From assembly GCF_001442615.1 (NCBI RefSeq), contig NZ_LMXN01000001.1, positions 620,001 through 684,000 on the forward strand: DNA of 64,000 bases, written 5' to 3'. Numbering within the stretch: position 1 is the first letter of the stretch; each line of letters starts with the position of its first letter. The stretch comes from Algoriphagus resistens (GTDB taxonomy: Bacteria > Bacteroidota > Bacteroidia > Cytophagales > Cyclobacteriaceae). Of the stretch, positions 44,550-53,393 are shown one piece after another. The notes beneath the pieces were generated by a model that was given only the letters and a program-made list of their open reading frames with translations, made no database searches and was not told the DNA's origin. The translations under genes and the position numbers were made by a program.

Positions 44550-45463
44550 AATGCATAGGTATGGCCTTCTTCACTCAAAATGCTGTTTGGAAATACACTT
44601 TTTGCTTCTTCCAACAAAGGATTGAGTTCTGTATATCTCGAAGAAAAATGCCCCAGAAGTAATTTTTTTACCTTACTGATTTTCGCCAGTTCAGCGGCTT
44701 GCCTGGCTGTGCTGTGAAAAGTGGTTTTTGCCCGTTCTAAGTTGTCCTCCATAAAAGTGGATTCATGGTATAGTAAATCCGCATTTTCCACATACTTTTT
44801 CAAATCGGGAGTGAAAACCGTGTCAGAACAATAGGCATAAGTCCGCAACGGTGGAAGGGGGTAGGTGTAATCCTTAACCTTAAACAGGTTGCCAGATTCA
44901 TCCCGGTAATTTTCACCGGCCCGGAGAGATTGGATTGCCTCAAAAGGCAGAGAAGTCTCCAGCAGTTTTTCCTTGACCATACTTCGAAGTCCATGTTTCT
45001 CCCGGATCAAAAACCCGGTGGTCGGAAGTCGGTGATTTAGCGGAAAGCTATAGACAGCGTAGCGATCAGCTTCTAGCAGTAAATTGAAACCTGTGTCATG
45101 TGTCTCTGTAAACTTTAGTGGATAGGGGAGTTTCGTGTTGCTGTACCGGAAATTGGTTGTGATGATTTCATCCAGTCCCCTGGGCCCAAAGATCGTAAGC
45201 GGAGTGGTTCGCTTCGCCAAACTGTAGCTGGAAAGTAGACCGATCAGTCCGTAATAATGATCCCCATGAAGGTGGGAGATGAAAATATGGTTGATCTTGG
45301 AAACTTTGACTTTGAAGGCTCTTGCCTGCAGCTGCATAGCCTCTCCACAATCAAGCAGTAAAAAGTCCTGCCCAAATCTAACGACTTGGGCAGTATGATG
45401 TCTTCCATGTACAGGAATAGAAGAGGTATTTCCTAATATGGTGACTTCAAAGTCCGGTATCAA
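44546..45463 (-). CDS. rnz: Ribonuclease Z
   Basis: A 305-residue metallo-beta-lactamase-fold endonuclease that trims the 3' end of tRNA precursors. The zinc motif is ISHLHGDHYYGLIGLL, with DCGEAMQLQ just before it, a CSDTVF segment, YHESTF, and AKTTFHSTARQAAELA followed by LLLGHFSSRY as the remaining ligand motifs. Length fits the short tRNase Z form. It overlaps both neighbours by 4 nt (STAS gene upstream, yhhQ downstream), indicating a tight operon. Confidence 0.95.
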   Translation of the reverse strand: MIPDFEVTILGNTSSIPVHGRHHTAQVVRFGQDFLLLDCGEAMQLQARAFKVKVSKINHIFISHLHGDHYYGLIGLLSSYSLAKRTTPLTIFGPRGLDEIITTNFRYSNTKLPYPLKFTETHDTGFNLLLEADRYAVYSFPLNHRLPTTGFLIREKHGLRSMVKEKLLETSLPFEAIQSLRAGENYRDESGNLFKVKDYTYPLPPLRTYAYCSDTVFTPDLKKYVENADLLYHESTFMEDNLERAKTTFHSTARQAAELAKISKVKKLLLGHFSSRYTELNPLLEEAKSVFPNSILSEEGHTYAL

Positions 45464-45840
45464 CCTTCCTCCTCCTCTTCTTTTCCATTTTCGATTTCAT
45501 GCATAAAGATGGCTTCACTAGCTTCTTCAAGTGAACTCACCAAATTTAATTTTTTATCCAGCATGGAGATTTTCAAAAGCTTCATCACATGATCCTGAAC
45601 GCCTGAAATGATGAAAACACCACCGTTTTTGCCGAATTCACGATCTCCAACCAGCAATGCGCTAAGCCCTGAAGAATCTACATATTTTACCCCGCTCATG
45701 TCTAAAACAAGATTCTCGAAGCCTTCAGCATGAATCGTCAACAACTCGGATTTCAAAACCGGAGCAAGTAGGGAATCCAGTTTCTCTTCCTGTGGGGCGA
45801 AGATGACGTACTGTTCTTTTTTATCAATTGAATATTTCAT
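45460..45840 (-). CDS. STAS-domain anti-sigma factor antagonist
   Basis: A 126-residue SpoIIAA-like protein. The fold marks are FENLVLDMSGVKYVDSSGLSALLVG, with Ser57 or Ser58 in the DSSGL motif as the likely phosphorylation site, and a following GGVFIISGV strand. The C-terminus is a run of glutamates. It would bind an anti-sigma factor or similar switch kinase; none is encoded nearby. It is the first gene of the operon with rnz and the YhhQ-like transporter. Confidence 0.9.
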   Translation of the reverse strand: MKYSIDKKEQYVIFAPQEEKLDSLLAPVLKSELLTIHAEGFENLVLDMSGVKYVDSSGLSALLVGDREFGKNGGVFIISGVQDHVMKLLKISMLDKKLNLVSSLEEASEAIFMHEIENGKEEEEEG

Positions 45841-45844
45841 ATTA

Positions 45845-45931
45845 GTATAATTTGTCTTTTAAGGGTCAGATGGAATCTCGCATGGTAGATAATCATCCAT
45901 GAGTGTGACGTTCTGGTCATGCTCGATTTCA
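45845..45931 (+). repeat. Dispersed intergenic repeat, copy 4
   Basis: Reads TATAATTTGTCTTTTAAGGG, then ATGGAATCTCGCATGGTAG, ATAATCATCC, GTGTGACG and the hairpin TGAC-GTTCTG-GTCA before TGCTCGATTTCA. It lies between purC and the STAS gene, just upstream of the STAS start. Confidence 0.75.
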
Positions 45932-45935
45932 CCTG

Positions 45936-46005
45936 TGTATAATTTGATTTTTATGGGTCATATGGAATTTCGTATCTGTCTGCCTCCGGCAGGCACGATT
46001 CATAT
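45936..46005 (+). repeat. Partial second repeat unit adjoining copy 4
   Basis: GTATAATTTGATTTTTATGG and TCATATGGAATTTCGTAT repeat the first half of the unit directly behind copy 4, then diverge into GCCTCCGGCAGGC, a small palindrome, before the purC stop. Confidence 0.55.
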
Positions 46006-46020
46006 TATAATTTATCCGGT

Positions 46021-46959
46021 TTAGCCTAGATGTGAAAGGATTGCTTTTTCAATTCTAGTCTCAATTTCGGATGTGTTTGCTTTCTGGAATGTTTCCCCGG
46101 TTATTTTTTCGAAGAGCTCAATATAGCGATCAGAGATGCTTTCTACAATTTCGTCAGTCATTTCCGGCACAGATTGTCCTTCCTTGCCCTGAAAACCGTT
46201 CGAAATTAACCATTGTCTTACAAATTCCTTGGAAAGTTGCTTCTGGGCAATCCCTTTCGCCTGGTTTTCTTCATAGCCTTCTGCATAGAAATAACGGGAG
46301 GAGTCGGGCGTATGAATTTCGTCTATAAGCAGGATTTTATCCCCGGCCTTTCCGAATTCATATTTGGTATCGACCAGGATCAATCCCATTTCATTGGCCA
46401 TCTCCTGGCCCCGTTGGAACAATGCCCGGGTGTACTTTTCCAGTTGCTCATAATCTGCGGCACTTACGATTCCCTGCTTCAGGATTTCTTCTCTGGAAAT
46501 GTCCTGGTCGTGTCCTTCATCGGCTTTTGTAGTAGGGGTGATAATAGGCTCGGGGAAGGGATCATTTTCACGCATGTGCTCAGGCATTGCCACGCCACAG
46601 ACACTGCGCTTGCCGGCCTTGTACTCTCTGGCAGCATGGCCGGACATATACCCGCGGATCACCATTTCTACTTTGAAAGGTTCGCAGCGGATGCCAATCG
46701 TGACGTTGGGATCAGGAACAGAAGTGACCCAGTTGGGTACGATGTCTGCTGTAGCGGCCAGGAATTTGGCGGCTATTTGATTTAATACCTGGCCCTTATA
46801 AGGGATCGGCCTGGGCAATACCACATCAAAAGCGGAAATCCTATCGGATGCTACCACAACCAATTCTTTGTCAAACATATAGACATCACGAACTTTACCT
46901 TTGTAAAATCCCTGCTGCCCCGGGAAGTGAAAATTGGTTTCTTTGATTGCGTTACTCAT
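46021..46959 (-). CDS. purC: Phosphoribosylaminoimidazole-succinocarboxamide synthase (SAICAR synthetase)
   Basis: A 312-residue purine biosynthesis enzyme that joins CAIR and aspartate using ATP. It has the GKVRDVY opening motif, [44 protein letters not shown] and [11 protein letters not shown] with [13 protein letters not shown], the two signature regions of SAICAR synthetases. The length matches the longer (about 300-residue) form found in Bacteroidota and eukaryotes. A -7 box on the minus strand (46976-46983) lies 16 nt before the start. Confidence 0.96.
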   Translation of the reverse strand: MSNAIKETNFHFPGQQGFYKGKVRDVYMFDKELVVVASDRISAFDVVLPRPIPYKGQVLNQIAAKFLAATADIVPNWVTSVPDPNVTIGIRCEPFKVEMVIRGYMSGHAAREYKAGKRSVCGVAMPEHMRENDPFPEPIITPTTKADEGHDQDISREEILKQGIVSAADYEQLEKYTRALFQRGQEMANEMGLILVDTKYEFGKAGDKILLIDEIHTPDSSRYFYAEGYEENQAKGIAQKQLSKEFVRQWLISNGFQGKEGQSVPEMTDEIVESISDRYIELFEKITGETFQKANTSEIETRIEKAILSHLG

Positions 46960-46975
46960 CCTTATATCGTTTGGG

Positions 46976-46983
46976 CAAAAATA
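46976..46983 (-). promoter_or_regulatory. Candidate -7 box of purC
   Basis: TATTTTTG on the minus strand matches TAnnTTTG and lies 16 nt before the purC ATG. No TTTG at -33 was found, so the assignment is partial. Confidence 0.4.
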
Positions 46984-47019
46984 GAAAAAGCTTTTCCTTT
47001 CTTCTCTTCCCAGTTCTAA

Positions 47020-48105
47020 TTATTTATCGGTTTTGTTTCCGTTTTCGTAGGTTTCTGTTTTGATCAATTGTTCTTTTTCATCAAAAAACTCCCTGTTTCC
47101 ATCCAACTTTCCTTCCTTATACCTTCTGATTTCCTCAAGCGATCCGTCTTCTCTGTACACTCTTACTTCTCCTTCAGGTTTGTTGTTTAGGTAATTGATA
47201 GCAAAGTTAACCTGACCGTTTTCGAAGTAGGTAGTTTCCAGAAGACGGTTCCCCAGTTTATCAAAGGTTGTTTTCTTCTCAATTTTTCCAGACTGGTAAT
47301 AGTTCTCTGTGGGCTGGATAGGAATTCCTTTTCGAAAAACTGATTTTTCCCTCAACTCACCATTCTGGTGATAGACTAGAAACTCACCTTCTTCATATCC
47401 TTTCTTATAGTTCCCTCTTCGTTTCGGAGATCCATCGGGATAATTGAGCTCATAGATACCATCCAAAAGTCCTTTGGAGAAGTTAATCCTGGAAAGTACC
47501 TGTCCATCTTCATAATATTGGGTTTCTATTCCATCCAATTCCCCATCCTCATAATTTGCAGAGACGATTATCTGTCCGTTTTCAGCAAATTCCTCAAAAG
47601 GACCATCGTACCGACCTTCAGAAAAATTCACTTTGGAAGCTTGCTTCCCCGATTCGTAGAACGTTTCGCTGAGCCCTTCGGGCTTGTTGTTCCTGAAGTG
47701 GGTTTTGTCGCTGATCTGACCTGATTCATAATAGGTGGTCACCAGGCCTTCTAATTGATTGTCCAAATAGGTGGACGTCTGCTTTACCTTCCCTCCAGGG
47801 AAAAAACTTTTGGATTCACCGGAACGGATATTGTTGACAAAGGGTATGATCCTTAGTGTATCACCTGATTTGGGATCCAAATCGACAAACAGCCCGTTTT
47901 TCTGGTCGTCTTGTAAGTGCCCGATGAGAACGAGGTTTCCTTCTTCATCAAATCTCTTTACTTCACCGTTCCCTTTGCCATTCAGTAAAAAATACATCTC
48001 CTTTATGAGGGTTTCTTCCTCATCGTAATAGGTGCGGACGGTATCTTGTCCGTAAGCAAACTGAGACAGAATGGCGAAAAGCACAAAAGCAATAGTTTTC
48101 CTCAC
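47020..48105 (-). CDS. Exported MORN/YwqK-type repeat protein
   Basis: About 361 residues. A signal peptide (RKTIAFVLFAILSQFAYGQ) is followed by at least ten repeats of about 23 residues of the pattern YY-x-(D/S)GQ-x(5-6)-F-x2-G-x2-(D/E)G, seen as YYESGQISDKTHFRNNKPEG and YYEDGQVLSRINFSKGLLDG. Such MORN-like repeats form beta sheets; YwqK-type members are sometimes annotated as toxin-antitoxin parts, without support here. The frame extends to 48186, but the signal peptide starts at GTG 48105. Probably periplasmic or surface-exposed. Confidence 0.85.
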   Translation of the reverse strand: MRKTIAFVLFAILSQFAYGQDTVRTYYDEEETLIKEMYFLLNGKGNGEVKRFDEEGNLVLIGHLQDDQKNGLFVDLDPKSGDTLRIIPFVNNIRSGESKSFFPGGKVKQTSTYLDNQLEGLVTTYYESGQISDKTHFRNNKPEGLSETFYESGKQASKVNFSEGRYDGPFEEFAENGQIIVSANYEDGELDGIETQYYEDGQVLSRINFSKGLLDGIYELNYPDGSPKRRGNYKKGYEEGEFLVYHQNGELREKSVFRKGIPIQPTENYYQSGKIEKKTTFDKLGNRLLETTYFENGQVNFAINYLNNKPEGEVRVYREDGSLEEIRRYKEGKLDGNREFFDEKEQLIKTETYENGNKTDK

Positions 48106-48667
48106 ACTAATTGGGTTTTGTAGATGGGGTGGGCAAGTTGTCAAATCTTTCACAAATATTCCATTCTTTGGCAAAAGAACGATCAAATCCCAGACCTGCG
48201 TATTTTCATTGAATAAGTGGTGTCCTACTCTACAAAAATCGCATACCGGAATTTTTTGAAGAATATCATACTATAGAAATATCATGCCTATTTCTTTCGT
48301 GTACCACATTTTCCATTTGTAAAAAAGATCAGCAGGATCATCAACGAGTTTGTGGTATACTTCAGATCCTATGTTAACATGCAGAAGAATCAGATGCACA
48401 TGACATTGTTCACATGGGGACAAAAGGAAATTTTGTGGATTGGAAGTCAAGCATCTAAGCAATAAGACAGGACTTTTTTTAAGTCTTGAGCGATCAATAA
48501 GCCCAACAATAACTTTAAGTGAGAAGATTTGGAAGCTGTCCATGGGGCTAAAAGATATGCTTATATCCCCGATTTTTTATGGATGCTATCAGCTGTCAAT
48601 TCAACTCTTTTGTTCAAAAAAAAATGACGTTTTAACGAAATACTGGACTGACACAGGTCTGAATAGA

Positions 48668-50077
48668 ATGAAAATCGGATGTATGATTAATTTGAACAGC
48701 AGGCTTTGGTGTATTGTACCATTGCTGGTGATTTCAATCCAGCAGCTGACCGCCCAGGAAAAGCTTACTATTAAGGAGGCGGTGGAAATGGCGGTGACCA
48801 ATTATGGAAATATACGGGCCAAAGGATACTATGCCGCGTCCTCAAAAGCACTGGCCGGGCAAGCCAAGCGGGAATATCTTCCGGACCTTACACTTTCGGC
48901 CCAGCAGGATTACGGTACTGTGAACGGGATAATCTCTCCCCTGTGGGGATTTGGAGGGTATGGTGTCTCCTCTTCGGGTTTACCCCGTAGTGAGCAAAAC
49001 TGGGACGCGGCTTTTGGCGCGTCCTACGTTGCAAATATCAACTGGGAGGTTTTTGCTTTTGGCAGAGCATCGAAAAGAATCCAAACTGCTGAGGCTGTTG
49101 CCGATCAGGATCAAAAGGACCTGACCCAGGAAATATTCCAGCATCAGGTAAAGGTGGCAAGTGCCTATCTGGATGGAGTAGCAGCCCATAAGCTTACGGC
49201 TTCTTTCGAAAGAAACATGGAAAGGGCTGAGACCTTCCAGCAAATCGTGAAGGCGAAGGCCAGAAATGGCCTGATCGCCGGAGTGGATTCTTCCCAGGCT
49301 GACGCAGAGTTCTCCAACGCAAAAATTGCTTACCTCAAGTCCCTGGACAGAGAGTTGGAAGCCCAAAATAAACTTTTGAACCTGATCGGGGCTGGGGATC
49401 AGGAATTCACTTTGGACACCTTGTTTCTGTCTCAGATCCCATATGGGTTTATTGCCGATACAAGTTTTTCAACTCATCCGGTCCTGGAATGGTACCGGGC
49501 ACGGGTTAATGTGAATGAGCGACAGACTGCCTATGTGCGGACTTTTAAGTATCCTTCCATTGCTATGATCGGGATTGTACAAACCCGTGCGTCTGGATTT
49601 GGGCCTACTTATAATGTGGACAATACGGATTTCAACCACTCGTATTGGGATGGAATCAGCCCTACCAGATCAAACTACCTGGTCGGTGTGGGACTTACCT
49701 GGAACCTTTCACAGATTCTTAGAGCCTCCAAGCAAGTCCAATCCCAGAAATTCATCAACCAGGCACTTCTGGAAGAATACAGACAAACCGATCAGCAGAT
49801 CCGCCTACAGGCAACGTTGTCTGACAAAAAATTACAGAACGCACTAGAGAGTGCTGAGGAAGCCCCTGTTCAGGTAAAGGCAGCATCACAGGCTTATCAG
49901 CGACAGGTGGCGCTGTATGAGAATGGACTCACTGACCTGGTGAACGTTACCCAGGCTCTTTATCTGTTAATCCGTGCAGAAACTGATCATGCCATTGCAA
50001 CAAATACTGTGTGGCAGGCCCTGCTGTTCAAGGCAGCAGCAGCCGGGGATTATAGCTTATTCGAAGACCAACTTTAA
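48668..50077 (+). CDS. TolC-family outer membrane efflux protein
   Basis: About 470 residues after an N-terminal signal that ends near QQLTAQ. The mature start EKLTIKEAVEMAVTNYGNIRA and long alternating helices (SAYLDGVAAHKLTASFERNMERAETF, ENGLTDLVNVTQALYLLIRAETDHA) show the two pseudo-repeats of TolC proteins. It forms the trimeric exit duct of a tripartite pump. The frame is open from 48440, but the upstream part has no export signal; ATG 48668 (or 48683) is preferred. The RND permease follows after 15 nt and the adaptor after that. Confidence 0.9.
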   Translation: MKIGCMINLNSRLWCIVPLLVISIQQLTAQEKLTIKEAVEMAVTNYGNIRAKGYYAASSKALAGQAKREYLPDLTLSAQQDYGTVNGIISPLWGFGGYGVSSSGLPRSEQNWDAAFGASYVANINWEVFAFGRASKRIQTAEAVADQDQKDLTQEIFQHQVKVASAYLDGVAAHKLTASFERNMERAETFQQIVKAKARNGLIAGVDSSQADAEFSNAKIAYLKSLDRELEAQNKLLNLIGAGDQEFTLDTLFLSQIPYGFIADTSFSTHPVLEWYRARVNVNERQTAYVRTFKYPSIAMIGIVQTRASGFGPTYNVDNTDFNHSYWDGISPTRSNYLVGVGLTWNLSQILRASKQVQSQKFINQALLEEYRQTDQQIRLQATLSDKKLQNALESAEEAPVQVKAASQAYQRQVALYENGLTDLVNVTQALYLLIRAETDHAIATNTVWQALLFKAAAAGDYSLFEDQL

Positions 50078-50092
50078 ACCACAGCGATTGAA

Positions 50093-53000
50093 ATGGAACT
50101 GATACGTTTTGCACTGAGAAAACCGATTACAATTTTGGTGGTGGTCGTTGGCCTGTTGTTCTTTGGGATTAAGGCAGTGAACACGATCAAGATTGATATA
50201 TTCCCCCAGCTGGATCTTCCTGTATTGTATCTGTCCCACCCGCATGGAGGTTATATGCCTGAGCAGATGGAAGCATTTTATGGCAAGCGATATGTAAATA
50301 TCTTCCTCTTCGTCAATGGGATAAAGCAGATTACCACGAAAAACATCCAAGGGCTGACCTTGATGAAAATTGAATTTTATCCAGGTACGGACATGGCGCA
50401 GGCGGCTGCGGAGATCAGTGCTTTTTCCAATAGAATACAGGCAGCTTTTCCCCCGGGATCAAACCCACCGTTTATTATCCGTTTTGATGCATCTACTTTG
50501 CCGGTCGGACAATTGGTCCTGAGCTCTGACACCAGAAGCAACAATGAGCTGCTGGATATCGCAAATATCAACGTCCGGTCCACATTCACTGATATTCCGG
50601 GGCTGGTTTCTTCACCTCCTTTTGGGGGAAGCTCCAGAACGGTAGTTATCAAAGTGGATCCCCAGAAGCTGCGTGACCACAACCTCACACCTGATCAGCT
50701 CGTCGAAGCTATGCGCGTCAACAACATTACAACTCCTTCAGGAAATGTTCGGATCGGTGACAAAAATTACCTGACCCCTGCAAATACCATTTTGAACACA
50801 GTGGAAGAGTTTGGTGATATACCTCTTTTTAAAGAGGGGGTCCACAACCTCTATATGAAGGATATCGCCACTGTGGAAGACGGGGCCGATATTGCATCCG
50901 GTTATGCACTGGTTAATGGCAGAAGGTCGGTGTATCTGAGTATTGCCAAAAGCGCTGATGCATCCACCTGGGAGGTGGTTCAAAACCTCAAAAAATCCAT
51001 TCCTGATATTCAGAATCAGCTTCCTGAAGATGTGAAGCTCACCTTTGAATTTGACCAGTCCCAATATGTCATCAATGCTGTGGACAGCTTGATGCACGAA
51101 GGGATTATCGGTGCGGTTCTTACAGGGTTGATGGTGTTACTCTTCTTAGGTGATGCACGGGGGGCTTTGATCGTGATTTTGACGATTCCTGCATCCATTA
51201 TTACCGCTGTGTTGTTTTTGAATCTGTTTGGGCAGACCATCAATATCATGACACTTAGCGGTCTGGCGTTAGCTATCGGAATACTGGTGGATGAAAGTAC
51301 GGTGACTATTGAAAATATCCACCAGCATTTTGATATGGGCAAGCCTAAAGCACTCGCTATCTGGCACGCCTGTTCGGAGATTGCCTTTCCAAAATTACTT
51401 ATTCTGCTCTGTATTCTGGCTGTATTTGCACCGGCATTTACCATGGGAGGAATTCCAGGATCCCTTTTCCTTCCTCTAGCGCTGGCGATAGGATTCAGCA
51501 TGATTGCATCCTATTTCCTTTCGCAGACTTTTGTGCCTGTATTGGCAAACTGGCTGATGAAAGTAACCCATCATGTAAAGCCTGACCGAATGCAGATGAC
51601 CGAAAGGGAGGAGTTGGAGTTGGCCGGGCCGGAAAGCAGTCATGGACAAAAAGTACTGCTGGCAGCACGAATCGACAAGAATAAAGATGGAAAAATCAGC
51701 CTGTTTGAACGGTTCAGAAAACGTTACCTGGACCTGATTGGGGCATTGCTTCCTTACCGTAAGCCTGTGTTGATCGTTTACCTGCTTGTCAGTATAGGAC
51801 TGGTTGCACTGCTGGTAAACGGGATCGGCAGGGACGTTTTGCCCAGAGTGGACGGAAGACAGTTTCAGGTGAGAACGAAACTTCCTGACGGGACCAGGAT
51901 GGAAACTACCGAGGCAGAAACGATCAAACTGCTGGCTGGAATAGATGAAATCGTCGGAAAAGAGAATGTTTCAGTGACTTCTGCCTATGTTGGCTTGCAT
52001 CCCCAGCTTTACTCCATCAACCCGATTTTTCTCTGGATGTCCGGTCCGCACGAGGCAGTGATCCAGGTGGCGTTGAAAAGCGGTTACGAAGTGAATCTTG
52101 ATGAGCTCAAAGATGCTATCCGTGCTAAAGCCAGCACAATCAATCCCGGGATGACCTTGTCTTTTGAACCCATAGAGTTGACCGATAAAATCCTTAGCCA
52201 GGGATCTCCTACACCGATTGAAGTCCGGTTTGTGGGCCGTAACAAAGAAACAAACAGGGAATATGCGCGGAAACTGATAGATAAGCTGAAAACCGTTGAT
52301 TACCTCAGGGATATTCAGATAGGGCAATCTGTAAACTACCCGACTATAACTATTTCCATTGACAGACTCCGTGCCGCCCAGCTTGGGGTAGATATCAGCG
52401 ATGTGTCACGCTCACTTATAGCATCTACCTCTTCCTCCAGATTCACAGAGAAAAATGTCTGGGTGGACAGGCCCAATGGGAATAGCTATAATGTGCAGAT
52501 TCAGGTGCCGGAAGGGCAGATGAACAGTATCGATGAACTGGGTCAGATTCCTGTCAAAAGGAACTCAGCACGGCCGGTACTCAGTGATATTGCCACATTT
52601 GGGGAGGGTAGAACTGAAGGGGAAATCGATAATCTTGGAGCAAACCCCATGCAAACAGTCACGGCTAACCTAAATGATGTGGATCTGGCGACAGCGGCAG
52701 CTGATGTGAATGAGGCTATTGCATCACTTGGCGAATTGCCCAGAGGCTTGAAGGTGGAGCTGATAGGGATGAGTGCTACACTGATCGAAACGCTGGATAG
52801 CCTGGAAGGGGGGCTTTTAGTCGCAATCGTCGTGATCTTCCTGATGCTTGCGGCGAACTTCCAATCTTTTAAGGTATCAGGGGTGGTATTGGTGACGGTA
52901 CCGGCTGTTCTGCTGGGCTCGCTGCTTTTACTGATCGCAACAGGGTCAACACTAAATCTCCAATCTTACATGGGGATTATCATGTCTGTGGGGGTTTCTA

Positions 53001-53350
53001 TTTCCAATGCGGTTCTACTCGTCACCAATGCCGAAGAACTGCGGCTGAAAAATGCGGATGCCACCAGGTCTGCTATGGAAGCAGCTTCACTGCGTGTAAG
53101 ACCGATCGTAATGACAGCGATGGCAATGGTAGTCGGAATGATCCCAATGGCCATAGGAATGGGAGAGGGGGCTGAGCAGACTTCTCCCTTGGGAAGGGCG
53201 GTGATTGGCGGTTTGATCGCATCAACAGTTGCAGCATTGGTTATTTTACCGATCGCATTCTCATGGGCCCAGGCAAAAAGTACCACGCAAAGCGTTTCTC
53301 TTGATCCGGAAGACGATCAAAGTATCCATTACATCCCTCCATCCAATTAA
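50093..53350 (+). CDS. RND-family efflux permease with an EF-hand-like loop
   Basis: A 1085-residue inner membrane transporter of the HAE/AcrB type: an N-terminal anchor helix, two large periplasmic portions, and two sets of membrane helices, with the TM4 motif ALAIGILVDESTVTIENIHQH carrying the proton-relay aspartate. Between the two halves the cytosolic loop contains a perfect EF-hand calcium-binding pattern at residues 528-539 (DKNKDGKISLFE), which is not a usual element of this family. It is the second gene of the tolC-permease-adaptor operon. Substrate unknown; antibiotics, metals or lipids are all possible. Confidence 0.95.
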   Translation: MELIRFALRKPITILVVVVGLLFFGIKAVNTIKIDIFPQLDLPVLYLSHPHGGYMPEQMEAFYGKRYVNIFLFVNGIKQITTKNIQGLTLMKIEFYPGTDMAQAAAEISAFSNRIQAAFPPGSNPPFIIRFDASTLPVGQLVLSSDTRSNNELLDIANINVRSTFTDIPGLVSSPPFGGSSRTVVIKVDPQKLRDHNLTPDQLVEAMRVNNITTPSGNVRIGDKNYLTPANTILNTVEEFGDIPLFKEGVHNLYMKDIATVEDGADIASGYALVNGRRSVYLSIAKSADASTWEVVQNLKKSIPDIQNQLPEDVKLTFEFDQSQYVINAVDSLMHEGIIGAVLTGLMVLLFLGDARGALIVILTIPASIITAVLFLNLFGQTINIMTLSGLALAIGILVDESTVTIENIHQHFDMGKPKALAIWHACSEIAFPKLLILLCILAVFAPAFTMGGIPGSLFLPLALAIGFSMIASYFLSQTFVPVLANWLMKVTHHVKPDRMQMTEREELELAGPESSHGQKVLLAARIDKNKDGKISLFERFRKRYLDLIGALLPYRKPVLIVYLLVSIGLVALLVNGIGRDVLPRVDGRQFQVRTKLPDGTRMETTEAETIKLLAGIDEIVGKENVSVTSAYVGLHPQLYSINPIFLWMSGPHEAVIQVALKSGYEVNLDELKDAIRAKASTINPGMTLSFEPIELTDKILSQGSPTPIEVRFVGRNKETNREYARKLIDKLKTVDYLRDIQIGQSVNYPTITISIDRLRAAQLGVDISDVSRSLIASTSSSRFTEKNVWVDRPNGNSYNVQIQVPEGQMNSIDELGQIPVKRNSARPVLSDIATFGEGRTEGEIDNLGANPMQTVTANLNDVDLATAAADVNEAIASLGELPRGLKVELIGMSATLIETLDSLEGGLLVAIVVIFLMLAANFQSFKVSGVVLVTVPAVLLGSLLLLIATGSTLNLQSYMGIIMSVGVSISNAVLLVTNAEELRLKNADATRSAMEAASLRVRPIVMTAMAMVVGMIPMAIGMGEGAEQTSPLGRAVIGGLIASTVAALVILPIAFSWAQAKSTTQSVSLDPEDDQSIHYIPPSN

Positions 53351-53393
53351 TGTTTACCGATTGCATATGATTGCTTACCTAACTGGCAGAAAA

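Noticed and set aside
46213-46785. 190-codon open frame on + opposite purC
   Set aside because: Antisense shadow of a well-supported purC gene; no family resemblance and no promoter.
47020-48105. Toxin-antitoxin function for the YwqK-like repeat protein
   Set aside because: It has a signal peptide and no small partner gene; the family name alone does not support an antitoxin role.
51016-51501. 161-codon frame on - opposite the RND permease
   Set aside because: Antisense to a conserved membrane segment; hydrophobic composition is a mirror of the permease helices.
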